DNA of 25,510 bases from Chrysochromulina tobinii. Taxonomy: Eukaryota > Haptophyta > Prymnesiales > Chrysochromulinaceae. Shown piece after piece: positions 15,046 to 22,805 of the stretch. Location of the stretch: positions 1 to 25,510 of the forward strand of contig JWZX01001411.1 of assembly GCA_001275005.1 (NCBI GenBank). Reading direction: 5' to 3'. The notes under the pieces are model-generated. The model saw only the letters and a program-made list of their open reading frames with translations, made no database searches and was not told where the DNA came from. The position numbers and the translations under genes were made by a program. The number at the start of each line of letters is the position of its first letter. The stretch's first letter is position 1.

Positions 15046-17958
15046 ATGTCGGGAAAGGTGGGTGCGTCACCCCAGTACGCCGCCGTCAAGGCGGCGCTCG
15101 CTGACATCGAGAAGAGGCTCGCCGATCGGAACAGGCAGCTGTATCCGGGCCGGGAGATGAAGGCGCTCGAGCAGGCCACAGAGGAGGCCAAGAAGGCACT
15201 GGGCGCCCTCGTCGAGGTGCGCAATGAGTTGAAGGTCAAAAAGGCCGACAAGGTGGAGGAGAAGCTCGCCAAGACGCTCGAGCAGGCGACGGCGGAGCTG
15301 GAGAAGATGAAAGGAGCCGTGAAGTTAGTCGCTGAGAAGTCGCGGAGGACGCTCACGGCGGTGGTGGCAACGGCGTCGGAGCTGACGGGCGACCGGGCGG
15401 TGATGCAGGCGACGCTCGATGCCGGCGTGGATGCAGGCCTGGATGAGAAGGAGCTCGCCGACGCGCGCGAGAAGCTGAGCGCGATCATCTCGTTCCAGCT
15501 CGAGCTGACGGAGGGCATTGAGTCGCTGCGCAATTTGTCGGAGGGCGGGGCATGGGACATCAACGTGCCCAAGCTCGAGGGGGCGATTACTGCCACCAAG
15601 GCGCCTGGCGGCGCGTACAACACGCTCCAGAGGCTGGAGGTAGAGGAGTGGATGAAGGTTCTCATCAAGCCGGAGCCGATGGCGGTGGCGACCGACGAGA
15701 TGGAAAAGGCGCTCAAGACGGCGTTGGCACTCGGGATGGACGAGGCCGTGCTGAAGCCGCTGCGCAAGAAGAACGACGACGCGAAGACGACACAGAATGC
15801 CTACAAGGCCGAAAGAAAGAGGGCGAAGAAGCCGGAGAGCGAGCCGCCCGCGCCGCCGGCGAGGCCCGAGCCGCACGCCGACGTCGCCAAGATGAAGGCG
15901 GATCTGGAGGCGTTGCTCGAGGCGGCGGCTGTGAAGCTGGCGGAGGCGAAGGCGACGTACGCGATGAAGGTGGCCGTCGAGGGCATCGACCCTGCCGAGC
16001 TGCTCGATCTCGGAGTGCGCCCGCTCACGGAGATGCCGCCAGTGCTGCTGATGCTCAAGGAGGCGCTCGTGACGGCTCAAGCGGCCTCCGCCGACCCGGA
16101 GAAGCTCGCCAAGGCACAGAAGGCGTACGAGGACGCGATCGTGCAGCGCAAGGAGGCGCGCCAGGACCTTGCCAAGGAGCGCCTTGCCGGCGCGTGCACC
16201 ACGCCGCCCTCGGATTGCGACATGGCAGCCCTGAGCGCGGCGATCACGGTGGCGGAGGAGGAGGGCATCGAGGAGCAGCTCATCTTGGATGCAAAGGCGC
16301 ACGAGTTCGTGTGCCGCAAGACGCAGAGCGAGGACAAGCTGCTGCCACTCGCGCAGCCGCAGCTGCTCACTCACGACGGCTTCGGCATCATCGAGGATCT
16401 CAAGCTGGCCCTCGAGGAGGCCAACCGGTGCGGAGGGCAGGAGGACCTGCGAATCAAAGCACAGGCGAAGCTCGACTTCTGGCTCGAGGCGCGCACGAGG
16501 CGCGACAATGCGCTCAAGGCTCTCACGACGGCGATGAAGGTGCCGACACTCATGATCGACGTGGCCAAGGTGAATGAAATCCTCATCGAGTGCATCGAGG
16601 CGCGCGTCGACCCAGCGATCATCGAGGAGAGCGAGAAGCGCATCGCGAGCCTAGGCAAGTCGGCCGGGCTCTTTGCCAAGGCGGAGAAGCCGCCGGGGCT
16701 GCTCAATATCCCCGAGCTCATGGCCGAGCTCGCGGATGTGGGCGGTGAGGAGCAAATGTTCCAGCAGCAGCGGCAGGAGGAGCTCGAGGTGCGGGTGGGT
16801 GCCCTCAAGGCGAAGATCGAATTGATTAAGGAGACGATGGACCAGCAGAAGAAGCGCGATGCGTTCCTCAAGAAGCAGGTGACGAAGCGCGCGCACCATC
16901 AGAAGCCCGAGGACCGGTCGAAGACGGGCGAGCTGCTGCCGGCGTGGGTGCGCACGGATACGATCACGGAGCGGGAGATCGAGCATGAGATCCCCAGACC
17001 GCCCGCAGCTCAGCAGGAGATTGAGCTCCGTGCACTCGAGCAGGAGTTGATAGGCGCTCAGGAGGCGCTCAAAGCGCAGGTGGCGGTGATCAAGGCGATT
17101 GCACTGGATGCGACAGTGCCGCAGGACCTGGTCGCCTTTGCGCAGAAGAAGCTCGCGATCGCGACGGTCGCCGACCGCATGCAGACCCTGTGCGAACCTG
17201 CAATCTCGCCGCTCGAGATCGATTGCGCGGCGCTCGAGGCGGCGATCCGAAAGTGCGAGGAGAAGCATGCCGCCATGACCATATTTGGCATGGGGGAGTT
17301 GGACGTGAACGTTCCCGATGAGGTGCTTGCGACGGCCAAGGCGCGTCTAGCCGCCGCCACCAAGGCGCAGTCCAAGCAGTCCAAGAGCCGCGAGGCGCTC
17401 ACGGCGCGCGTCAACGCGCCCACCGGCACGGCGACGTTCGACACGCTGGTCAAGCTCGTCGCCGAAGCCAAGGAGAACTGCGTGGAGGAGGCGCTCATCT
17501 TGCGCGCCGAGCTCAAGCTGAAGAAGATGGAGGACTTGGCGGCGGCGAGCCTGCGTGCAGGGCCGCTCGCTTTCATCTCGTTCCACTTCCCATGCCTGCG
17601 CCCCCTTCTCGTCCCGTGCGCGATCTCGATGATCGAGCAGGCCGAGGTGAAGCGCCTCGAGATGGCCTCGAGGCAGGAGGCGGCGCGCAAGGAGCTGATC
17701 GAGCTCGTGGGCAGCTGGCACTACGGCATCTTCGACAGCTCGCTCGAGAGCACGGACGAGGTCGCGCTGAAGACGGCGCTCAAGGTCGGCTTCGAGGTGG
17801 GCTTGCCGCAGGAGGACCTCGAGTTAGCGCGCATCAAGGTGCAGGTGATGGACAAGTACAAGCGCGACAAGACGATCGGTCTGATCCAGGACGCGAGCGC
17901 GGAAGGCAGCGCGGCCATGGCCAGCAAGGATGGACAGAAGATCTCGAAAAGGGTATGA
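15046..17958 (+). CDS. Large helical-repeat / coiled-coil protein, unknown function
   Basis: A 970-residue, very Lys/Glu/Ala-rich, all-helical protein that I cannot assign to a named family. Beneath the coiled-coil composition is a recurring helical hairpin of about 35-45 residues with the pattern D-x-x-x-L-x-x-A-I/L-x-x-A-x-x-x-G-V/I-x-E/D-x-x-I/L-x-x-A-K/R. Examples are MQATLDAGVDAGLDEKELADAREKL (about 118-145), MEKALKTALALGMDEAVLK, MAALSAAITVAEEEGIEEQLILDA, VNEILIECIEARVDPAIIEES, CAALEAAIRKCEEK and VALKTALKVGFEVGLPQEDLELARIKV near the end. A classical coiled coil (about 575-610) and a linker follow the middle. ATG 15046 is the first in frame. Residues 838-865 are oddly hydrophobic and may be an unspliced intron. 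A scaffold or cytoskeletal role is possible but unsupported. Confidence 0.8.
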   Translation: MSGKVGASPQYAAVKAALADIEKRLADRNRQLYPGREMKALEQATEEAKKALGALVEVRNELKVKKADKVEEKLAKTLEQATAELEKMKGAVKLVAEKSRRTLTAVVATASELTGDRAVMQATLDAGVDAGLDEKELADAREKLSAIISFQLELTEGIESLRNLSEGGAWDINVPKLEGAITATKAPGGAYNTLQRLEVEEWMKVLIKPEPMAVATDEMEKALKTALALGMDEAVLKPLRKKNDDAKTTQNAYKAERKRAKKPESEPPAPPARPEPHADVAKMKADLEALLEAAAVKLAEAKATYAMKVAVEGIDPAELLDLGVRPLTEMPPVLLMLKEALVTAQAASADPEKLAKAQKAYEDAIVQRKEARQDLAKERLAGACTTPPSDCDMAALSAAITVAEEEGIEEQLILDAKAHEFVCRKTQSEDKLLPLAQPQLLTHDGFGIIEDLKLALEEANRCGGQEDLRIKAQAKLDFWLEARTRRDNALKALTTAMKVPTLMIDVAKVNEILIECIEARVDPAIIEESEKRIASLGKSAGLFAKAEKPPGLLNIPELMAELADVGGEEQMFQQQRQEELEVRVGALKAKIELIKETMDQQKKRDAFLKKQVTKRAHHQKPEDRSKTGELLPAWVRTDTITEREIEHEIPRPPAAQQEIELRALEQELIGAQEALKAQVAVIKAIALDATVPQDLVAFAQKKLAIATVADRMQTLCEPAISPLEIDCAALEAAIRKCEEKHAAMTIFGMGELDVNVPDEVLATAKARLAAATKAQSKQSKSREALTARVNAPTGTATFDTLVKLVAEAKENCVEEALILRAELKLKKMEDLAAASLRAGPLAFISFHFPCLRPLLVPCAISMIEQAEVKRLEMASRQEAARKELIELVGSWHYGIFDSSLESTDEVALKTALKVGFEVGLPQEDLELARIKVQVMDKYKRDKTIGLIQDASAEGSAAMASKDGQKISKRV
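17557..17640 (+). other. Candidate in-frame GC-AG intron in the helical-repeat gene
   Basis: An 84-nt, pyrimidine-rich segment (28 codons) ending GATCGAGCAG interrupts a Lys/Glu-rich helix with residues such as GPLAFISFHFP and LRPLLVP. Removing GCAGGG...GAGCAG joins AAASLR to AEVKRLEMASR and restores the heptad-like composition. The 5' site would be GC, not GT; the adjacent GT at 17555 would break the frame with every nearby AG. It could instead be a genuine hydrophobic insert. Confidence 0.35.
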
Positions 17959-18196
17959 GGTACCCCCGCCGGCGCCGGCTGCAGTGTGTGATCGGGGCGG
18001 TATGCACGGGCGGCGGTGTCTGCTGCATGGCGGTGTCTGCGGCATGGCAGTGACGGCGCAAGCCAGCGCATGCAGCGGGTCGATCTCGGGCGATCTCTCG
18101 GATGTGATGTCTCGCATGGACTCAAACGTAGTAATGTGTGCATTGTGCGCAGAGTGGCGTGCGTCACTGCATCGTCCAAGGAACACTTCACCATTT

Positions 18197-18206
18197 CCTT
18201 TTTTGG
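18197..18206. promoter_or_regulatory. CArG-like box upstream of OGT
   Basis: CCTTTTTTGG matches the CC(A/T)6GG pattern bound by MADS/SRF-type factors, 31 nt upstream of the OGT ATG. Related CCCTTTTTGG words lie upstream of the DNAJC22-like gene. No binding is demonstrated, and T-runs of this kind can arise by chance. Confidence 0.25.
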
Positions 18207-18237
18207 ACGGCGGCCGGACTGTGAAATCGCCTTTTTG

Positions 18238-20789
18238 ATGGCGTCGCCGGACGTGGCGCAGCTCATCGCGAGCGCCGCGCTCGCCCTCCGCCGCACAGAC
18301 GCCGCGGATGTGCGCACGCGTGTTGCGCTTGCGCTCCGGCTAGGTGCTGCCTTTGAGCACGGCGGGCAAGAAATTCGTGCCGCGCGCTCGTTTGGGCTCG
18401 CTGTGAAATTGGGAGGTGGCACCGAGGCGTACATGGCCCTCGGCATGGTTCTGGGTCGTTTGCAGCGCGCTGAGCAAGCACGTGAGGCCTTTCTCGCTGC
18501 ACGGGCCCTCAGCCCTGGCCACGCTCCGACGCACCGCGCGCTTGCACTCGCCGAGTCCTTCCTCGGTCGGCCTGAGCACGCGGCCGAGGCGTTGGGCCGA
18601 GCGGTGCGCCTGATGCCCACGTACGAGGACGCGCACTTCGAGCTCGGCCTCGTGCACCAACGGCTGGAACGGCCGCACGCCGCGCTCGCGGCGTACGACG
18701 CGCTGCTCGCGCACAATGGCCGCCATGCGGGCGCGCTCACCAACAGAGGCACCGTGCTCAAGGAGCTTTCGCGGGCGCACGAGGCGCACGCAGCCTACCT
18801 TCGGGCGCTGCTGGTGGCGCCAACCATGGGCGAGATCTACAACAATCTGGCGGTGCTCGCCACAGGCGAGCTCCGCTTACCCGAGCTCGCGCTTCGCCAC
18901 ATCCAAGACGGTCGACGCCTCTCGCCTTCGATTGATTGGGATACGCCCCAGGGGCTCGCCCTCTCTCAACTTCGACGGTACTCGGAGGCAGCGGCCGCGC
19001 TCGCGGCGGCGGCGCGTGCGGCGCCGTCGAGCGAGGGCGCCGCGTGCCAGCTCGCGATTGCGCGCATGCGGATCGCGGACTGGAGAGACGTCGAAGGGCT
19101 CATGCACAGAGCGAGAGCCGCCATCGAGCGTGGTGCGTGAGCTCATCGAGCTCTGATGACCTCTGATTAGCTCTGATTAGCTCTGATTACCTCAGCCATC
19201 GAGCGTGGCGCGTGAGCTCACGAGTGTGATGGCCTCCGATGGCCTCCGATGGCTACTGATGGCCTCCGATGGCTACTGATGGCCTACGATGGCCTCCATC
19301 ATCAGGTGCGTGTGCTCGTGATTGGGATCCATTGTATGGGCTCGCCTCACCTCTCCCCGCACGCTCGAGCCGACTGTATGCCGAGGCACGCGCGCAGCGT
19401 GACCTTACGACGGCACGCCTCGTGAGGGTTGCCCAATACGGCGCGCACAGCGAGGGCACGAGCGCACGCCGACAGTTCGTCAGTTTAGTCAACGGCTCCG
19501 GCAGTTTAGTCAACGGCTCCGGCAGGCGTGCGGGTGTGCACGTGCCAACACGGCGCTCCTTACGGGTCGGCTTGCTGTCTGCGGATTTGCGGCTACACGT
19601 GATGGCCTTCCTCACGCTCGGGCTCTTCGAAGAGCTCTGCAGGCGGGCGGAGGCTCCCCACGCCACCGGCCGGGAGATCGGGGGGGATCGGGGCAGGTGG
19701 CGCTCGGCACGGCGCGGCGCTCTTCACGACTCTGGCGGGGCCCCATTACGCGTGAATGCCGAGCGCGGCGGCGCAGGCTCGGGTGTAGGCTCGGTTGTCG
19801 GCGCGGGCGGCAGCTCGGGTCTGGAGGTTTGGACCCTCTCCCTGAGCGCCGACGACGATTCCGGCTGGCAGCCCCGTTTTGTGCACGCCGCCGCGGCCGG
19901 TCGCCGTTTCGTCAACCTCTCCGAGATCATCGATCTCGCTGGTACCTCGGCCGCCGCGGATCGCATCGCATCTCTCGGGCTGGATGTGCTCATCGACCTC
20001 AACGGGTACACCACCGATGAGCGCGCGGAGCTCTTGGCAATGGGCCTCGCGCCGATCGTGATGCATGCTGTGGGATACCCAGGCTCGATGGGAGCCTCCT
20101 TTGTCCCCTATATGCTCCTCGACCGTTACGCCGCGCCCCCGCTCGCCACGGCGCGTGCCCGCGAAGCGCTGAGCGAACGCCTTGTGCTACAGCCGCACTG
20201 TTATCAGGTCAACGACCACGGGCGCCACCCGCTGCCGCCATCGCACGCGCAGCAGCAGCAGCCGCAGCAGCCGCAGCAACAGCAGCCGCAGCAGCCGCAG
20301 CAGCAGCCGCCGCCGCAGCAGCCGCCCTCGTCGCAACGGCCGATCCTCATCAACTTCAACCAAGCGTATAAGCTCTCGCGCGTGGCTGGAGAGCTCTGGT
20401 GCGCGGCGCTGCTGCGCTCGGGGCCCGACTCCCGCCTGTGGCTGCTGCGTCAGCCGGACGATGCCGAGCCCTTTCTGCGTGCCGAGCTCGCCGCGTGTGG
20501 CGTGCACGAGCGGCGGCGCGTCATGTTTGCGCCCATGGTGGCGGACATCCCGGGGCACCTGGCGCGGGTGGCGACGGCAAGCCTGGGCGTCGACACGCCC
20601 GAGTACAACACGCACACGACCGGCTCGGACGCCCTGTGGGGCGGCGTGCCCATGGTCTCCGCGCCCGGCGAGCCGATGGCGGCCCGCGTCGCCTCCTCCC
20701 TCCTCAAGGCGACCGCGATGTCCAGCGGCGTCGTGGGCGGACTCAAGGAGTATGTAGACGCGGTGGCGGCGCTGGTCGCCGCGTCGTGA
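18238..20789 (+). CDS. O-GlcNAc transferase (TPR + GT41 catalytic domain), two exons
   Basis: Coding sequence is join(18238..19132, 19306..20789), 792 residues. Exon 1 encodes about seven TPR units (e.g. GTEAYMALGMVLGRLQRAEQA, YEDAHFELGLVHQRLERPHAA, AGALTNRGTVLKELSRAHEA, YNNLAVLATGELRLPELA). Exon 2 encodes a GT41 catalytic region: RRSLRVGLLSADLRLH with the conserved His at about 396, VLIDLNGYTTDERAELLA, HAVGYPGSMGASF, INFNQAYK with Lys at about 654, SRLWLLRQPDDAEP, NTHTTGSDALWGGVPM with HTT at about 735-737, and PGEPMAARVASSLL. The enzyme adds GlcNAc from UDP-GlcNAc to Ser/Thr of cytosolic or nuclear proteins. The animal-type intervening domain is replaced by a Gln/Pro tract (about 613-644). 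The C-terminus stops about 57 residues after HTT, shorter than animal OGT. Read without splicing, it looks like two genes. Confidence 0.88.
19120..19320. repeat. Composite repeat: 26-bp direct repeats plus two 10-bp arrays
   Basis: A 26-nt segment at 19120-19145 (exon end plus intron start) recurs at 19195-19220 with one mismatch. Between them, 19151-19190 is four 10-nt units (CTCTGATGAC, CTCTGATTAG twice, CTCTGATTAC). After the second copy, 19231-19300 is seven 10-nt units of the type GGCCTCCGAT or GGCTACTGAT. A third, diverged flank copy (GTGCGTGTGCTCGT) begins at 19306. Confidence 0.95.
19133..19305 (+). other. OGT intron, introner-like and repeat-rich
   Basis: A 173-nt GT-AG intron in phase 1: 5' site CGTG|GTGCGTGAG, 3' site CATCATCAG|GTGCGTGTG. 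Joining gives AIERGACARDWDPLYGLASPL, bridging the last TPR-side helix to the catalytic region as in GT41 proteins; without it a stop follows at 19138. CTGATGA at 19153-19159 and TCATCAG at 19299-19305 mirror the transporter intron. The inside is almost entirely 10-nt tandem units. The sequence at the 5' splice site recurs at 19195-19220 and, less exactly, right after the 3' splice site. Confidence 0.82.
19481..19522. repeat. Perfect 21-bp tandem duplication in OGT exon 2
   Basis: Two identical 21-nt units (19481-19501, 19502-19522) beginning CAGTTTAGTCAACGG encode the doubled peptide SLVNGSG in the linker just before the catalytic domain. It keeps frame and looks recent because there is no divergence. 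Confidence 0.95.
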
Positions 20790-20963
20790 CGCGGTGCGCC
20801 GCGCCGGTGAGGTGTGCGAAAGTATCGCCTACATGTCACGTACTGTATGAACTTGAACTTACTCCGCGGTTCCCAAACTTTCTTTCCAAAATAGTTCTCC
20901 TATAGTCGCTCGCTCCGTCGATTTACTCGCTTTGCTTTTGCGCTTGCAGCAACCCAGACCGCG

Positions 20964-22598
20964 ATGGAGAGCTTGAGTGCCTCCCTCGGGCCCAATCGAA
21001 CATCACGTCCATCATCGCGTCCATCATCATCGCCTCCATCTTCATCATCTCGTCCATCCTCGTCGCCTCCATCATCGAAGGCCTTGCCTCCGCCAACCGG
21101 CTCCAATCCGGCAGCCGCAAAGGCAAAGGCAGAGCGGACAAAGATGGAGATGGAGACCGAGCGGGTGGCGGCGATGGGTATTCGAGACTGGCAAGTTCAT
21201 GAGGCGGCCGATGCGGAGCTCGCCGCGCTCCGGGCCAAATTGGATGCAGAGCTCCGCGCTAGGGAGGAAGCCAAGCGCAAATGGATGGATGCGGAGCCGC
21301 TGCAGATGAATCCGCGCCAAGAAACCCGCACCAAGGAATTAGCCAGACTGAACGCCATTTTCAAGCACGATGAGGATGCTGGGAATGCAATTGAAGCCAT
21401 GAAAATACTGCGGCAAAGCCCTCCGAATAGCACCACTGGAGGCAGCAAGATCCTAGCGGCAGTCGAAGGCCTTCGCAAACTAGAGAAGAAGCCAGAGGAG
21501 AAGCTGGCTGCTATGAACCTGGCTGCGACCGACCAGACGTTGGACCTATCGGACGATCACATACACCTCCTCCGATCATCCACTGCTGGTGGAGGTTCGC
21601 CTGCACTTCGCGACGTGGAGTCGCTCCGCTCTGAAGCACTTGAAGCACGCCGTCGCTCCGTTGAAGTCAGACGCAATTCCTTTGGCGAGGACTTCGGAGA
21701 GTACAAGAAGACGCCATCGTCAAACATCCTGTGCTGCAAGACAGCCGGAGCTTTTTCGGTGCTGGTGCTACTTCTCTTGGTCTTCGCTCGACGGCCGATA
21801 AAGGAAGAGGCAGAGGTTTTCAAGGCAGGGGTTCTTCAAATCGAGGCAGAGGTTCTCGGAGAAGTGCTTCTCGTGGAACATGCCATTCAATCGGAACTCG
21901 TGGAATTCGGCTTTTTTGGCCTTCCGCCCCCGGCAATGCCCCCCCTCCCGCCCTTCCCTCCAGGCTTTGTGCCGTTTCCGCCTCGGCCGCCGTTTCCACC
22001 GCCGTTGCCACCACCGCCGCCACCGCCGTCGCCGTCGCCACCACCGCCGCCGTCGCCGCCACCGCCGTCTCCGTCTCCGTCACCGCCACCGCCGCCGCCA
22101 TCGCCATTGCCGCCACCGCCACCGCCACCGCCACCGCCATCGCCATTGCCGCCACCGCCACCGCCACCGCCACCGCCATCGCCACTGCCGCCACCGCCAC
22201 CGCCGCCATCGCCATCGCCGCCACCGCCGTCGCCGCCGTCGCCACCGCCACCGGCAATGCCACCATTGTCACCACCATCGCCGCCGCCGCCGCCGCCGCC
22301 ACCGCGGTCGCCGCCGCCACCGCCGCCCTCGCCGCCACCGCATCCGCCGCAGTCGCCGCCACCGCCACCGCCGCCGTCGCCATCGCCGCCCTCGCCGCCA
22401 GCGCCACCACCGCCGAAAGCCATCCCCGTCCATACTGGGGTTCTCTCATTCGTCGGCACCGCCGTCGCTTCCACCGCCGCCGCCACCGCCTTCGCTCTCG
22501 TCTTCTTCGTAGTGCAATTGTACCGGCTGACATGCGGCGGCGGTGTAGGCATGGGGGGCGCCCTCAAAAGAGGGGCTCCGGGCCGGCAGTGTATGTGA
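20964..22598 (+). CDS. Two-TM protein with long Pro/Ser-rich (PPPPSP) ectodomain
   Basis: A 544-residue protein. The N-terminus is Ser/Pro-rich (about 1-50), then a charged coiled-coil region (about 50-250). TM1 is at about 258-277 (GAFSVLVLLLLVFARR), followed by a short amphipathic stretch and a Pro-rich tract of roughly 170 residues (about 320-490) made of PPPPSP/PPPSPLPP units. TM2 is at about 491-521 (SFVGTAVASTAAATAFALVFFVV) and the tail is short and basic. The tract resembles the hydroxyproline-rich rods of algal wall or extracellular-matrix proteins (pherophorin-like spacers). Here it is tethered at both ends, so it may loop out on the cell or organelle surface. ATG 20964 is first in frame. 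Function is unknown; the architecture is clear. Confidence 0.78.
   Translation: MESLSASLGPNRTSRPSSRPSSSPPSSSSRPSSSPPSSKALPPPTGSNPAAAKAKAERTKMEMETERVAAMGIRDWQVHEAADAELAALRAKLDAELRAREEAKRKWMDAEPLQMNPRQETRTKELARLNAIFKHDEDAGNAIEAMKILRQSPPNSTTGGSKILAAVEGLRKLEKKPEEKLAAMNLAATDQTLDLSDDHIHLLRSSTAGGGSPALRDVESLRSEALEARRRSVEVRRNSFGEDFGEYKKTPSSNILCCKTAGAFSVLVLLLLVFARRPIKEEAEVFKAGVLQIEAEVLGEVLLVEHAIQSELVEFGFFGLPPPAMPPLPPFPPGFVPFPPRPPFPPPLPPPPPPPSPSPPPPPSPPPPSPSPSPPPPPPSPLPPPPPPPPPPSPLPPPPPPPPPPSPLPPPPPPPSPSPPPPSPPSPPPPAMPPLSPPSPPPPPPPPRSPPPPPPSPPPHPPQSPPPPPPPSPSPPSPPAPPPPKAIPVHTGVLSFVGTAVASTAAATAFALVFFVVQLYRLTCGGGVGMGGALKRGAPGRQCM
21926..22420. repeat. CCG/CCA/TCG triplet repeat tract encoding poly-Pro/Ser
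   Basis: A dense array of CCGCCACCG-type triplets, encoding PPPPSP in the true frame. All six frames stay open across much of it, which makes false genes (Ala/Thr-rich, His/Arg-rich, Gly-rich) appear on both strands. Confidence 0.9.
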
Positions 22599-22805
22599 GA
22601 CAAATGCCAGTTGCCCCTTTTATGAAGAATCGGTGTCTTACCCGGTACCTCACAAGCAAGACATTTGTTTTCTCATCACGGTTCGCTGTTCACATCGATA
22701 TCGTCATCAAGATTGTCGAGTTCTTCAATGATGGCGCTTCTGGCTTGGCTATTGGGAGGGCAGTGCTGCTAGCCACGGCACGCTTTCCTCTCCTCCCGTG
22801 ATTGC

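Noticed and set aside
18016-18237. Upstream extension of the OGT reading frame from ATG 18016
   Set aside because: The extra 74 residues show no TPR or targeting pattern. The ATG at 18238 directly precedes the first helices and follows a promoter-like T-run.
19269-19305. ATG at 19269 as start of a stand-alone OGT catalytic gene
   Set aside because: The ATG lies in the 10-nt repeat array. The phase-matched intron joining TPRs to the catalytic part explains both halves better.
19153-19305. Intronic box C/D snoRNA (CTGATGA with CTGA boxes)
   Set aside because: The C-like box lacks the purine before TGATGA, CTGA occurs in every 10-nt unit, and no terminal stem or guide-length spacer is seen. 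The transporter intron is too short for such an RNA.
21731-22801. Other-frame open reading frames over the Pro-rich tract (Ala/Thr-rich, His/Arg-rich, and minus-strand Gly- or Ala/Val-rich)
   Set aside because: Same triplet-repeat effect. The frame at 20964-22598 alone has coiled coil, two TMs and a proper start.
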